Shown here piece after piece: positions 11,666-20,501 of a DNA stretch of 64,000 nt. Position numbers and translations under genes: made by a program. Location: assembly GCA_001295775.1 (NCBI GenBank), contig LJIA01000008.1, forward strand, positions 61,086-125,085. Direction: 5' to 3'. Origin of the DNA: a beta proteobacterium AAP99. Lineage in GTDB: Bacteria; Pseudomonadota; Gammaproteobacteria; Burkholderiales; Burkholderiaceae_C. Under the pieces are notes generated by a model. The model searched no databases and was not told the DNA's origin. It was given only the letters and a program-made list of their open reading frames with translations. Each line of letters opens with the position of its first letter. The first letter of the stretch is position 1.

Positions 11666-12726
11666 TCTGCATCCCATCAGCCGAGCGCCTGTTCACTGCT
11701 GCAAAGAGCGTGCTGCAGCGACTGCGTGGCCGCCTGCTGGCCCGACTGGGCGCCGCGGCCACGCTGGTGCTGGCGTTGGCCGGCTGCGCCAGCACGGGCG
11801 GCGCGCCTGCCGCCCCGGGGGCGGCTGCCGCCAGCGGGGGTGGCAGCGCTGCACAGGCGCAGCCCCTGGCCCCGGCCCAGATCGCGCGCGGCCCGCTCTA
11901 CACCTTCAGCAAGGATGGCAAGACCCACAGCCTCTACGGCACCCTGCATGTGGGCCGCCCCGACTGGAAGCAGGACGCCGCCCTGCAGGCGGCGCTGGCG
12001 CGCGCCTCTGCCCTGGCCGTGGAGGTGGACATCTCCCAGCCGGCACCGATCCAGCTTGCACTGCAGCGCTACGCCGTGGCGAGTGACGCGCAGAGCGCCG
12101 CCGCGGGCCTGCCGGCGGACCTGGTCGAGCGGCTGCGCGCCGGCGCACGGCAAGCGGGCTTGTCGGCTGCGCAGGCGCGAGTGATGAAGCCCTGGTTCCT
12201 GGCCAACCAGCTCTCGATTTCCGCCTTCGCCCGTGGAGGCTACGTCGCCACGGCGGGCAGCGAGGTGTTTCTGATGAGCGCCGCCAAGCAGCGCCGTCTG
12301 CCGATCGTGGAGCTGGAGTCCGTCGAGCAGCAGTTCGCCATGCTCGACGCCATGCCCGGCAATGTGCTGCGTGAATACGTGGAGCAGGCGCTGATGTACG
12401 CGCAAGGCAGCAGCATCCCGACCGATCTGCTGCAGCTCGTCAGCGCCTGGGAGCAGGGCGACCTGCGGGCTCTGGCGGCCATGGTCAATACCGACCCCGC
12501 CACCGCCAAGGCATCGGACCGCTGGCTCAACGAGGAGCTGCTGCTCTCGCGCCACCCGCAGATGGTGGAGCGCATCATCGAGCTGGCCGGCAAGGAAGCC
12601 AGCGTCATGGTGGCGGTGGGGGCCTTGCACCTGCCCGGCGAGCGCGGCCTGATCGCGCTGCTGCGCAAGGCCGGCTTCGAGGTGCGACGCGTCGAGCGGC
12701 CGGGGCAGGTCGCCGCGGGCGGCTGA
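11662..12726 (+). CDS. TraB/GumN family lipoprotein
   Basis: 354-aa predicted lipoprotein: signal segment with lipobox LALAGC (Cys near residue 36), then an Ala/Gly-rich linker. The TraB/GumN domain starts at LYTFSKDGKTHSLYGTLHVG and includes LAVEVDIS, LPIVELESVEQQF and the C-terminal VMVAVGALHLPGERGLIALL. This superfamily resembles Tiki/EreA-type metal-dependent hydrolases; the GTLH and GALHLPGE motifs are its usual landmarks. The substrate is unknown. Confidence 0.85.
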   Translation: MICIPSAERLFTAAKSVLQRLRGRLLARLGAAATLVLALAGCASTGGAPAAPGAAAASGGGSAAQAQPLAPAQIARGPLYTFSKDGKTHSLYGTLHVGRPDWKQDAALQAALARASALAVEVDISQPAPIQLALQRYAVASDAQSAAAGLPADLVERLRAGARQAGLSAAQARVMKPWFLANQLSISAFARGGYVATAGSEVFLMSAAKQRRLPIVELESVEQQFAMLDAMPGNVLREYVEQALMYAQGSSIPTDLLQLVSAWEQGDLRALAAMVNTDPATAKASDRWLNEELLLSRHPQMVERIIELAGKEASVMVAVGALHLPGERGLIALLRKAGFEVRRVERPGQVAAGG

Positions 12727-12917
12727 TGCGGGTGTCTTGCGGCGATGGCTGACGTCAATTGAGCGCCAAGGCCTGAGGGCTGCTTAAGGCTGCTTAAGGC
12801 TGCGGCGGTCTGCGCAGATCCGCCAGATCGCCCGTGTGCCATGGTCCGTGATGCAGCCGCCAGGAATCTCGGCGAGCGGGCCCCGGACGGTCCCTACAAG
12901 CCATGAAACATGATTTT

Positions 12918-13036
12918 GTGGCTGAATTTGACTTATTCTTGTGCGAAACTCAGAAGCAATCGGCCCTATATCCGCTCAGGAAAAGCGGAAATTCGCATTG
13001 GCGCTGTTTTGATATTTTTGGCCGAATATAATCTAT
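12918..13036. repeat. AT-rich intergenic repeat, family 2 (copy 1)
   Basis: Starts TGGCTGAATTTGACTTATT, contains GGCCCTATATCCGC and ends near TTTTTGGCCGAATATAAT. The start and the TATCCGC part match the element at 42762 (TGGCCGTAATTGACTTATT, TATCCGC, TGTGGCCGATAAT). It is much richer in A+T than the surrounding genes. It fills the 310-bp gap 12727-13036, which otherwise holds only a short tandem repeat (GGCTGCTTAA twice near 12780). Confidence 0.55.
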
Positions 13037-13816
13037 TTATTGGCCCATCCCCGGCCCGCCGGGTAGCTGGGTGTCCGCCAGCGCATTGAAAAAGCGCGTC
13101 ACCAGCTCCGGCGCCGGCGCGTGATCCGTGGCCTGCGGGTGCGTCTTGGCGTAGTCCAGCGCATGCGTCAGCGCCACCCAGCGGCGGCCCTGCGCGTCCT
13201 GCTCCAGTTGCATCGCCGCCTGCGCCACCTTGGCCGGGATCGCCACCTTCCTGATCTTCTCGGCTGTGGGCCACTCGCACTCGCTGGCCGGCGAGGACAC
13301 GAGGTACTCGCGGCAGATCAGCGGGCGCTCCTCGTAGATCGAGCAGGACCCTTCCTCCAGAAAGGGGCAGCTCACGCCCATCTCGAAGTACTTCATGCCC
13401 AAGGCATTGGCCTGATCCGGCGTGAGCGTGTTGGCGGCGCTGCGCAGCGGCGCGTCAATGCTTGCGGCCTGCATGGCCTGGCCGGCCTGCGCAAACCGCT
13501 CGCGAATCTGCGCCTGGCGCGGCTGCGGCATCTCATCGACGATCTTCGCAATCCGCCGCGCCTCGCTGGGCAGGATCGGCACCAGCTGCTTGCAGCAGGC
13601 CCCGCAACCCGCCTTGCAGCTGATCGGCTCGCTCGCGGCGGCCACGTCTTCCACCGCAATCTGGATCACTCGGTTGGCCAGCCTGCGCGCCGTGGGCAGC
13701 AAGAACTCGGCAGACTCCGGCCGCTGCGGCACATCCAGCTGAATGCGGATACCGCGATCGCGCACGCGCAGCTCGGTGTCGAGGTGAAGGTCGGGAGCTT
13801 GGACGGGGGCGGCCAT
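13037..13816 (-). CDS. YkgJ-like Cys-cluster protein (putative Zn/Fe-chelating)
   Basis: 259 aa. It has the YkgJ-family cysteine pattern: CKAGCGACCKQL near residues 68-79, then CPFLEEGSCSIYEERP and LICREYL, about seven conserved Cys. The family is annotated as zinc- or iron-chelating and is often near tRNA-modification genes; the biochemical role is not established. The N- and C-terminal parts show no further motif. Minus strand, 99 bp from the next minus gene. Confidence 0.8.
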   Translation of the reverse strand: MAAPVQAPDLHLDTELRVRDRGIRIQLDVPQRPESAEFLLPTARRLANRVIQIAVEDVAAASEPISCKAGCGACCKQLVPILPSEARRIAKIVDEMPQPRQAQIRERFAQAGQAMQAASIDAPLRSAANTLTPDQANALGMKYFEMGVSCPFLEEGSCSIYEERPLICREYLVSSPASECEWPTAEKIRKVAIPAKVAQAAMQLEQDAQGRRWVALTHALDYAKTHPQATDHAPAPELVTRFFNALADTQLPGGPGMGQ

Positions 13817-13915
13817 GGTCGAGAACTCGCGGGGGATGCTTTGACGAGATTGAACGGCATCGCGGGTCGGTTGGCGATCCCTCGTTATTGCGAATCTTGC
13901 TGACAGCTGGCCGAC

Positions 13916-14290
13916 TCAGCCGAGGTACTCCATCAGCAGGGCGGCGATGACAAGCGCAGCGACGATGACGAGTCGACCGATAGCGATCACTCGTTCGCGC
14001 CGTTCGGTCACGGCTCGTTCATCCGCCACGCGGCGCAACAGAGCCCCGGATCTAGCGTTGAGCAGTCGCAGCCGCTTTCGCATGGCCATGAGGCTGTTCG
14101 CGCGCAAGGCCCACATCGATGCGGCGGCAGGATCCGATTGCGCCAGCTCGTGCGCGCGCTGATGGGCTTGCGCAATCAGCGCTTCCAAGTTGTCCAATGA
14201 CGGGAGCGTCGAGCCATCTGCAAAGCGCGGCTCATCCGGCGCAGCAGGCTCGTTTCGGTTCGGAGGGTCAGACCGGGTCATGGGCTGCAT
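13916..14290 (-). CDS. Hypothetical protein with C-terminal membrane anchor
   Basis: 124 aa, not recognised. Residues 1-30 are Pro/Asp/Glu-rich, the middle (35-95) is helical and charged (NLEALIAQAHQRAHELAQ), and the last ~20 residues (LVIVAALVIAALLMEYLG) form one hydrophobic helix, giving a tail-anchored layout. Its ATG abuts the mnmC stop with no gap, so it is probably expressed with mnmC. Confidence 0.6.
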   Translation of the reverse strand: MQPMTRSDPPNRNEPAAPDEPRFADGSTLPSLDNLEALIAQAHQRAHELAQSDPAAASMWALRANSLMAMRKRLRLLNARSGALLRRVADERAVTERRERVIAIGRLVIVAALVIAALLMEYLG

Positions 14291-16210
14291 TCAAGCAGAG
14301 AAAGGCCTTGTCTTGCCACGCTTGAGATTGCGCCACGCAAAGCGCGCCGGGTCCACGGCATCGGCCAGGTCGCGCTCGATGGGCAAGGGTTCGCCCAGCA
14401 TCTGCGCGGTAATGAGCTCTGCGCCCAGCAGGGCGTAGGTGAGGCCGCGCGAGCCATACGCGTTGGCGATCCATGCGCCGGGCAGCCGCGGCATGTCGGC
14501 CAGCTGCGGGGCGCCGGGGCGGGCGAGGGGTGCGGCTTGTGGGTCGGGCAGCGCGCCGATCACGGGCAGGCGGTCCGGCGTGACCACGCGAATCCCCGTC
14601 CAGGCGCGGCGCGGTTTGCCTTGGGCCGCAGCCTCGAAGCCTGGCCAGAGCGCGGCCGCCTTGGCCTGCGCCTGCTGATGGCTCGACTCGCGTTCGTCCT
14701 CAGCCGCCTCGCCATGCTCGTAACTGGCGCCCAAGACGGTGATGCCGCCTTGTGCCGGCAGCAGGTAGCCGGCACCGGCGAGCACGGCCTTGAGCTGTGG
14801 CGCGAGGCCATCGATCAGGCTGCACTGGCCGCGCACCGGTGACAGCGAGAGGGTGTGCAGACCGTGCGCGGCCTGCAGATCGGCCGGGCCTTGCGCAAGC
14901 ACGAGCTGATCGGCTTCCTGCGCCCGGCCGTCTGCGCCGATTGCGCGCCAGCCCATGGGAGTGCGCTCGACGCGTTCGACGGCGCAGTGCACATGCAGGG
15001 CCACGCCGGGTTGCGCCAGCCAGTGCGCCACCAGCTCGCGAGGCCGTGCATAGCCCATGGTTTCGAACCAGATGCCGCCAGCCGCCGGGCGCAGGCCGAG
15101 CAGGCTTGCAGCGTCGTCCTGCTCCACCCAGCGTGCAAAGTCGGCCGGCCAGCCTTGTGCGGCCAGCAGGGCGCGGCCCTCGGCCTCATCGGGCTCCATC
15201 TGCAGCGCGCCGCACGGTGCCCAAGCCTGGGCGGGCCATTGCTGAGTGGCCAGCAGGCAGCCCGCGAGCGTGAGACGTGCCAGCGGCGTGCTGCCCCGCG
15301 CCATGGCCGGGCGAAATGCGGCGGCTAGGTGGCTGGAGGTGCGCGCGGCAGGTTCCGCATCGCGCTCCAGCACCGCTACGTGCAGGCCGCGTCGGGCGAG
15401 GGCGGCGGCCACGGCCGCGCCGGCCAGCCCGGCGCCGATGACGATCACATCGGTGGTCTGCGCGTTTGCGCGGTGGGTTCGAACGGACGGCTGGGTTTGA
15501 GCGCCTGCCCGCTGGCCCGGCCAGCGCGCCACGGTCATCTCGCGCTTGTGGCCAAAGCCCGGCTGCTTCTCGACCACAAAGCCGCAGTCCGCCAGATCGC
15601 GGCGCAGCTGGCCGGTGGCGCACCAGGTGGCGAGCAGGGCGCCGGGCGCGGCGCGCTCTGCCAGCGCCTTGCACACCGCAGCGTCCCACATGGCCGGGTT
15701 CTTGGCCGGCGCAAAGCCGTCCATGAAGATCGCATCCGCCCGCAGAGCGAGCTTGGGCAGCAGTACTTGCACGTCACCCAAGGCGAGCGTGAGCGTGACG
15801 CGGCCGTCTGCAAACTGCAGGCGGTGCAGGCCGGCGATGGCCGGGGGCCACTGGGCGATCAGGGCGTGGCGGTCTGCGTCGTCGGTGCCGCCTGCGCCCA
15901 GCCAGTGCGCCAAGTCTTCGCGGGTGGGAGGGTGCGCGTCGATCGAGACCACATGCAGCCGGTCGCAGCGCTGGGCATCGCCGCGCCAGGCGGCCAGCAG
16001 GGTCAGGAAGTTGTTGCCCAGGCCAAAGCCGGTTTCCAGCACCGTGAACTGGCTGCGGCCGCGCCAGCGTTCCGGCAGGCCGCAGCCGCGCAGAAAGACA
16101 TGCTCGGCCTGGGCGCGCGCGCCGGCGGTGGGGTGGTAGACGTCACCAAAGCGTGATGCGACGGGCGTGCCGGACTCCGCAGCCTCGATGCGGGCAGTCT
16201 GGATGCTCAC
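14291..16210 (-). CDS. mnmC: Bifunctional tRNA 5-methylaminomethyl-2-thiouridine synthesis protein MnmC
   Basis: Completes mnm5s2U at tRNA position 34. The FAD-dependent C-terminal half removes the carboxymethyl group and the N-terminal half methylates with SAM. Residues 1-240 hold the methyltransferase (ETGFGLGNNFL, then IFMDGFAPAKNPAMW). Near 258 the dinucleotide-binding GAGLAGAAVAAALARRG opens the oxidase domain, which ends in the GSRGLTYALLGAEL block. 639 aa from a GTG start, typical length. Upstream on the same strand is ffh (21 nt). Confidence 0.95.
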   Translation of the reverse strand: MSIQTARIEAAESGTPVASRFGDVYHPTAGARAQAEHVFLRGCGLPERWRGRSQFTVLETGFGLGNNFLTLLAAWRGDAQRCDRLHVVSIDAHPPTREDLAHWLGAGGTDDADRHALIAQWPPAIAGLHRLQFADGRVTLTLALGDVQVLLPKLALRADAIFMDGFAPAKNPAMWDAAVCKALAERAAPGALLATWCATGQLRRDLADCGFVVEKQPGFGHKREMTVARWPGQRAGAQTQPSVRTHRANAQTTDVIVIGAGLAGAAVAAALARRGLHVAVLERDAEPAARTSSHLAAAFRPAMARGSTPLARLTLAGCLLATQQWPAQAWAPCGALQMEPDEAEGRALLAAQGWPADFARWVEQDDAASLLGLRPAAGGIWFETMGYARPRELVAHWLAQPGVALHVHCAVERVERTPMGWRAIGADGRAQEADQLVLAQGPADLQAAHGLHTLSLSPVRGQCSLIDGLAPQLKAVLAGAGYLLPAQGGITVLGASYEHGEAAEDERESSHQQAQAKAAALWPGFEAAAQGKPRRAWTGIRVVTPDRLPVIGALPDPQAAPLARPGAPQLADMPRLPGAWIANAYGSRGLTYALLGAELITAQMLGEPLPIERDLADAVDPARFAWRNLKRGKTRPFSA

Positions 16211-16231
16211 GAGCTGGCCGGGCGCAGCGCC

Positions 16232-17614
16232 TTACTTCGGCCCGAAGCCGGGGAAGCCCCGTTTCATGCCACCCATGGCGCGCATCATCTTGCCCAGGCC
16301 GCCGCCCTGCATCTTCTTCATCATGCCGGCGATCTGGTCGAACTCATTGAGCAGGCGGTTGACCTCCTGCACGGTCACGCCCGCACCGGCGGCAATGCGG
16401 CGCTTGCGGGTGGCCTTGATGAGCTCGGGCTTGGCGCGCTCGCCGGGTGTCATGCTGTTGATGATGCCTTCCATGCGGCGCACCTTCTTCGCAGCCTCGT
16501 CCTGATTGACCTGGCTGGCGGCCTGCTGGAACTGCGCCGGCAGCTTGTCCAGAATGCCCTGCATGCCGCCCATGTTCTTCATCTGGCCGATCTGGGCCTT
16601 GAAGTCTTCCAGATCAAAGCGGTTGCCCTTCTTGAGCTTTTCGGCCAGCTTCTGCGCCTCGGCCACGTCGATGGCCTTGGTGGCTTCCTGCACCAGAGCG
16701 ACGATGTCGCCCATGCCCAGGATGCGGTTGGCAAATCCGTCGGCATCAAAGGCTTCCAGCCCGCTGATCTTCTCGGACACGCCGATGAACTTGATCGGCT
16801 TGCCGGTGATGTGCCGCACCGAAAGGGCCGCACCGCCGCGGCTGTCACCGTCGGTCTTGGTAAGTACCACGCCGGTCAGCGGCAGCGCGTCCGAGAAGGC
16901 CTTGGCCACGTTGACCGCGTCTTGACCCTGCATGGCGTCGACCACGAACAGGGTCTCGATCGGATTGATGGCAGCGTGCAGCTCGGCGATCTCCTTCATC
17001 ATGGCCTCATCGATCGCCAGGCGGCCTGCGGTGTCGACGATCAGCACATCGAAGTAGTGGTTGCGGGCGTAATCCAGCGCCGCACGCGCGATGTCCACCG
17101 GCTTCTGGTCCGGCGTGGACGGGAACCACTCGGCACCGGCCTGGCCGGTCACGGTCTTGAGCTGCTCGATGGCGGCGGGGCGATAGACGTCGCCGGAGAC
17201 CGTGAGCACCTTTTTCTTGCGTGTATCTATTAGATGCTTGGCCAGTTTGGCCACCGTGGTGGTCTTGCCCGCACCCTGCAGGCCGGCCATGAGGATGATG
17301 GCCGGCGGCTGGGTGGCCAGATTGATCTGGCTGGCCTCCTTGCCCAGATCGGCGCCGATCACATTGGCCAACTCGCGGTGCACCACGCCCACCAAGGCCT
17401 GACCGGGCGAGAGCGATCCAACGACGTCCTGGCCGAGCGCGCGTTCCTTCACCTTGCCGATGAACTCGCGCACCACGGGCAGGGCGACGTCCGCCTCCAG
17501 CAGCGCCATGCGGATCTCGCGCAGCATGTCGGCGGTGTTGGATTCGGTCAGGCGGGCCTCGCCCTTCATCGTCTTGACGACGCGGGCCAGGCGGGTGGAG
17601 AGGGATTCGAGCAT
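16232..17614 (-). CDS. ffh: Signal recognition particle GTPase Ffh
   Basis: Protein subunit of SRP; binds 4.5S RNA and signal peptides and hydrolyses GTP with FtsY. 460 aa from ATG 17614 (MLESLSTRLARVVKTMKGE); 19 more codons are open upstream but are not family sequence. NG domain: GLQGAGKTT near 107, DTAGRLAID, TKTDGDSRGG. The Met-rich M domain runs to the C-terminus (MMKKMQGGGLGKMMRAM). It is divergent from the ypjD-like gene, the usual pairing. Confidence 0.97.
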   Translation of the reverse strand: MLESLSTRLARVVKTMKGEARLTESNTADMLREIRMALLEADVALPVVREFIGKVKERALGQDVVGSLSPGQALVGVVHRELANVIGADLGKEASQINLATQPPAIILMAGLQGAGKTTTVAKLAKHLIDTRKKKVLTVSGDVYRPAAIEQLKTVTGQAGAEWFPSTPDQKPVDIARAALDYARNHYFDVLIVDTAGRLAIDEAMMKEIAELHAAINPIETLFVVDAMQGQDAVNVAKAFSDALPLTGVVLTKTDGDSRGGAALSVRHITGKPIKFIGVSEKISGLEAFDADGFANRILGMGDIVALVQEATKAIDVAEAQKLAEKLKKGNRFDLEDFKAQIGQMKNMGGMQGILDKLPAQFQQAASQVNQDEAAKKVRRMEGIINSMTPGERAKPELIKATRKRRIAAGAGVTVQEVNRLLNEFDQIAGMMKKMQGGGLGKMMRAMGGMKRGFPGFGPK

Positions 17615-17751
17615 GGCGGTAACCGGAACAGGGGTGGGGCAGGGCGGCCGCGGTGGCGTCGGGCGGGTCATTTGACCTGCAAGACACAGTGCGAATCGCA
17701 GCGCGCGGCACGCAGGCAGAGGCGCAGAATCGCGCCGCTACACTCGGCGAG

Positions 17752-18603
17752 ATGGAGCCCCGTCACATCATCTGGATAGTGTATGCGCTGGCCTGCGCCT
17801 GCTATGCCGCGCTGGCGTTGCGTGCGGCCAGCCGCATGCAAGGGATGGAGTTCTACCGGCCCCAGGGTCTGGAACTGCGTTTGCCCTGGGTGGCGCTGCT
17901 TGCTCACGTCACACTGCTTGGTCAGGACTTTCACACCGTCAGCGGCATGCGCTTCGGGTTCGCGCAGGCCCTGACCCTGTTCACCGCCCTGGGCGTCCTG
18001 TTCTTCCTGCTGGAGGAGCGCTATGTCCGCATCCACGTGATGCGGCCCATGGTGTTTGGCGCCGCGGCCGTGGCGCTTCCCTTGCCGCTGTGGTTCAACG
18101 GCGTGGTGCTGCCGGTTGGCCATCCCCTGCTCAAGGCGCACCTGTGGCTGGCCATGGTGGCCTATGCCATCGTTGGGATTGCCGCAATCCACGCCGTCAT
18201 GATGGTGGTGGTGGACCGCGGCCTGCACCGCAAGAATCTGGAGCGCCCCAACCCGGTGAATCCGCTGCGCGCGGTGCTGCAGCGCAATGCCCCGGCCCTC
18301 GTGCCGCTTGAGCACCTGCTGTTTCGCATGCTCTCCGTGGGCTTCATTGTGCTGAGCATCGCGTTGGCGCTCGGTGTCGTCGTGGCCGAAGGCGCGGGCA
18401 TGGGTGGCTTACGAGTCGACCACAAGACCGTCTTTTCTGTACTGGCCTGGGCCACATTGCTGGGCCTGCTGCTGGGCCGCTGGCTGGGCGGCTGGCGTGG
18501 CCGCACGGCGGTGCGCTGGACGCTGTGGGGGTTCTTCATGCTTTCGCTCGCGTACGTGGGTAGCCGTTTCGTGGCTGAAGCCATCCTGCATCGTCTGGGC
18601 TGA
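17752..18603 (+). CDS. YpjD-like inner-membrane protein (CcsA/cytochrome c assembly family)
   Basis: 283 aa, about eight hydrophobic helices. It contains the CcsA-like segment (HPLLKAHLWLAMVAYAIVG, with further helices such as VLAWATLLGLLLGRWLGG). It is the conserved neighbour of ffh in proteobacteria (YpjD/CorE type). It lacks the neighbours expected of a cytochrome c maturation operon, so its role here is uncertain. ATG 17752 was chosen because the family N-terminus (MEPRHIIWIVYALAC) begins there. Confidence 0.85.
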   Translation: MEPRHIIWIVYALACACYAALALRAASRMQGMEFYRPQGLELRLPWVALLAHVTLLGQDFHTVSGMRFGFAQALTLFTALGVLFFLLEERYVRIHVMRPMVFGAAAVALPLPLWFNGVVLPVGHPLLKAHLWLAMVAYAIVGIAAIHAVMMVVVDRGLHRKNLERPNPVNPLRAVLQRNAPALVPLEHLLFRMLSVGFIVLSIALALGVVVAEGAGMGGLRVDHKTVFSVLAWATLLGLLLGRWLGGWRGRTAVRWTLWGFFMLSLAYVGSRFVAEAILHRLG

Positions 18604-18625
18604 AGGCCTGCTTCTGGAGAGACCT

Positions 18626-18871
18626 TTGGGCAAGATCGTTCTGATACTGATCCTGTTCTTCGTGATCGCCTACGCGATCCGGCGCGCGCTGGGCGCCCGC
18701 AGCCGGGATGATGATGCCGATGCGCCGTCAAAGCCCGTCGCGCGCGGCGGTGCCGAGCGGATGCTGGCCTGCCAGCACTGCAGCGCCATGACGCCCATGT
18801 CGGCCGGCGTGGTGCGTGGCGGGCGCTTCTACTGCACCGAGGCGCACGCCAAGAAGGCGCAGGACGCCTGA
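18626..18871 (+). CDS. PP0621-like small membrane protein with Cys motif
   Basis: 81 aa from a TTG start preceded by CTGGAGAGA. One N-terminal membrane helix (GKIVLILILFFVIAYAIRRA), an acidic linker, and a C-terminal CQHC plus a later Cys in RFYCTEAHA, suggesting a small metal-binding or ribbon-like unit. This matches the PP0621-like family found between the ypjD-like gene and pilS in betaproteobacteria. Function unknown. The same frame is open upstream but only as an overlap with the previous gene. Confidence 0.75.
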   Translation: MGKIVLILILFFVIAYAIRRALGARSRDDDADAPSKPVARGGAERMLACQHCSAMTPMSAGVVRGGRFYCTEAHAKKAQDA

Positions 18872-18896
18872 GCCCGCCGCCGATGCGCTTGCACGC

Positions 18897-20501
18897 ATGA
18901 GTGTCCTGTCCCTGACCAGTCTGCCCGGCGTGAATGCCTGGCGATCCTTGTCCATATTTGCGTTGGCGCGCTGCCTCGTGCTCGCGGCGCTCGTGCTGGC
19001 GCAGGTGCTCCTGGGCGCGCAGCTCGGTGGCGCCAACCTGCCTTCGGAAGGCCAGTGGCTGGCCCTGTTGCTGACGTACTTCGCGTTCTCGGGCGGCTTC
19101 GCTTGGCTGGCGCTCACGATCCGGCGCAGTTTCCACGCGCAGGTGCTCGCGCAGTTCTTTCTCGATCTGCTGTTCATCGGGCAGATCCTTTTTCAGGCGG
19201 ATGGCATTCGCAGCGGACTCGCGGTACTGCTGCTCATGCCACTGGCAGCCGCGGGGCTGCTGCTTCCCCGTGCCATCAGCCTCATGTGTGCCGCGGCGGC
19301 CGCGCTGTTGCTGCTGGGAGATGCGGCCTACCGGTCGATCTACACCGCCGCGGAGCCGGCCTGGGTATTGACTGGCCTTCATGGTCTGGTGGCCTTCGGA
19401 CTGGTCATGCTGATGCACGGCCTGACGCAGCGCGCAGAGACCAACGAACGCCTGGCGCGCGAGGCTGAGGAGCTGGCACTCAAGGAGACCCTGCTTTCAC
19501 AGCAGGTGATGCAGGAACTGGCGCCGGGCGTGATCGTGCTGGACCCCAGCCGCGTGGTGCGCGCCATCAGCCCGAGCGCCCGTCAACTGCTGACCTCGAT
19601 GGGCATCGTGGTGGAGCCGGGCGACCGGCTCGACACGCGAAAGAGTCTGGCGCCCTTGCAACGCAGCATCGAGGAGCAGTCCCGCGTGCAGGGCAGTACC
19701 GCTGCGGAGGCCCAGGCTGTCGTGTTTGATGAGGTGCCTGGCGAGCCCGTGCTGCTCGTTCGCGTGACCGAGGTGGCGCGCGGTCTGTCCAACGAGTCCG
19801 ATCTCGTGGCCTTCATCGAGCCCGCCGAGGCCGCCGCCGAGCGCGCGCAACGCAGCAAGCTGGCCGCCATGGGCCGGATGTCGGGTTCGATCGCGCACGA
19901 AATCCGCAATCCGCTTGCCTCCATCACGCAGGCCGCAGAGCTGCTTGGGCAGGATCCGGCGCTGAGCGAGTCGCGTGCCAATGCCCGTCTGGTCGAGATC
20001 GTGCGCACCAATGCCCAGCGCATCAATCACATCATTGAGGACGTGCTGGCCGTCACGCGCGTGGATCGCGTCCAGCCGGCCGATGTGGACGTGGGCGCGC
20101 TCATCCGTGATGTCCTGCAGGAAGTGCCTTCGATCGGCGATGTGCCTGTGGATGGGCGCCTGACCGTGTGGTTTGATCCGCTGCATCTGCGGCTGACGCT
20201 CATCAACCTGCTGCGCAATGCGCGCCGTCATGCGCGTTCCAGTGTGACGGTGCGCCTGGTCAGGCTGCGCACTGGTCTGGGCGAGATCCAGGTAATGGAC
20301 GACGGCCCGCTGATCGCCCCCGAGGTTCGCGCGCATTTGTTCGAACCTTTTCACACTACCGAGCGCAGCGGCACCGGCCTGGGCCTGTATCTTGCGCGGG
20401 AATACTGTGTGGCCAATCGCGCCCAGATCACCTATGAGGAACGCGGGCGTGCCGAGATGCCGCAGAAGATGTTCGTGATCCGCCTACGGAGCAAGGAATG
20501 A
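18897..20501 (+). CDS. pilS: Sensor histidine kinase PilS
   Basis: Membrane sensor kinase of the PilS/PilR system that controls pilin transcription. 534 aa: about six membrane helices in residues 1-190 (PilS type), a PAS-like region (about 205-315), the H-box GSIAHEIRNPLASI near 333, and an HATPase domain ending in GTGLGLYLAREYC. ATG 18897 gives the expected N-terminus. It overlaps pilR by 4 nt (ATGA). Name inferred from architecture and gene order. Confidence 0.9.
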   Translation: MSVLSLTSLPGVNAWRSLSIFALARCLVLAALVLAQVLLGAQLGGANLPSEGQWLALLLTYFAFSGGFAWLALTIRRSFHAQVLAQFFLDLLFIGQILFQADGIRSGLAVLLLMPLAAAGLLLPRAISLMCAAAAALLLLGDAAYRSIYTAAEPAWVLTGLHGLVAFGLVMLMHGLTQRAETNERLAREAEELALKETLLSQQVMQELAPGVIVLDPSRVVRAISPSARQLLTSMGIVVEPGDRLDTRKSLAPLQRSIEEQSRVQGSTAAEAQAVVFDEVPGEPVLLVRVTEVARGLSNESDLVAFIEPAEAAAERAQRSKLAAMGRMSGSIAHEIRNPLASITQAAELLGQDPALSESRANARLVEIVRTNAQRINHIIEDVLAVTRVDRVQPADVDVGALIRDVLQEVPSIGDVPVDGRLTVWFDPLHLRLTLINLLRNARRHARSSVTVRLVRLRTGLGEIQVMDDGPLIAPEVRAHLFEPFHTTERSGTGLGLYLAREYCVANRAQITYEERGRAEMPQKMFVIRLRSKE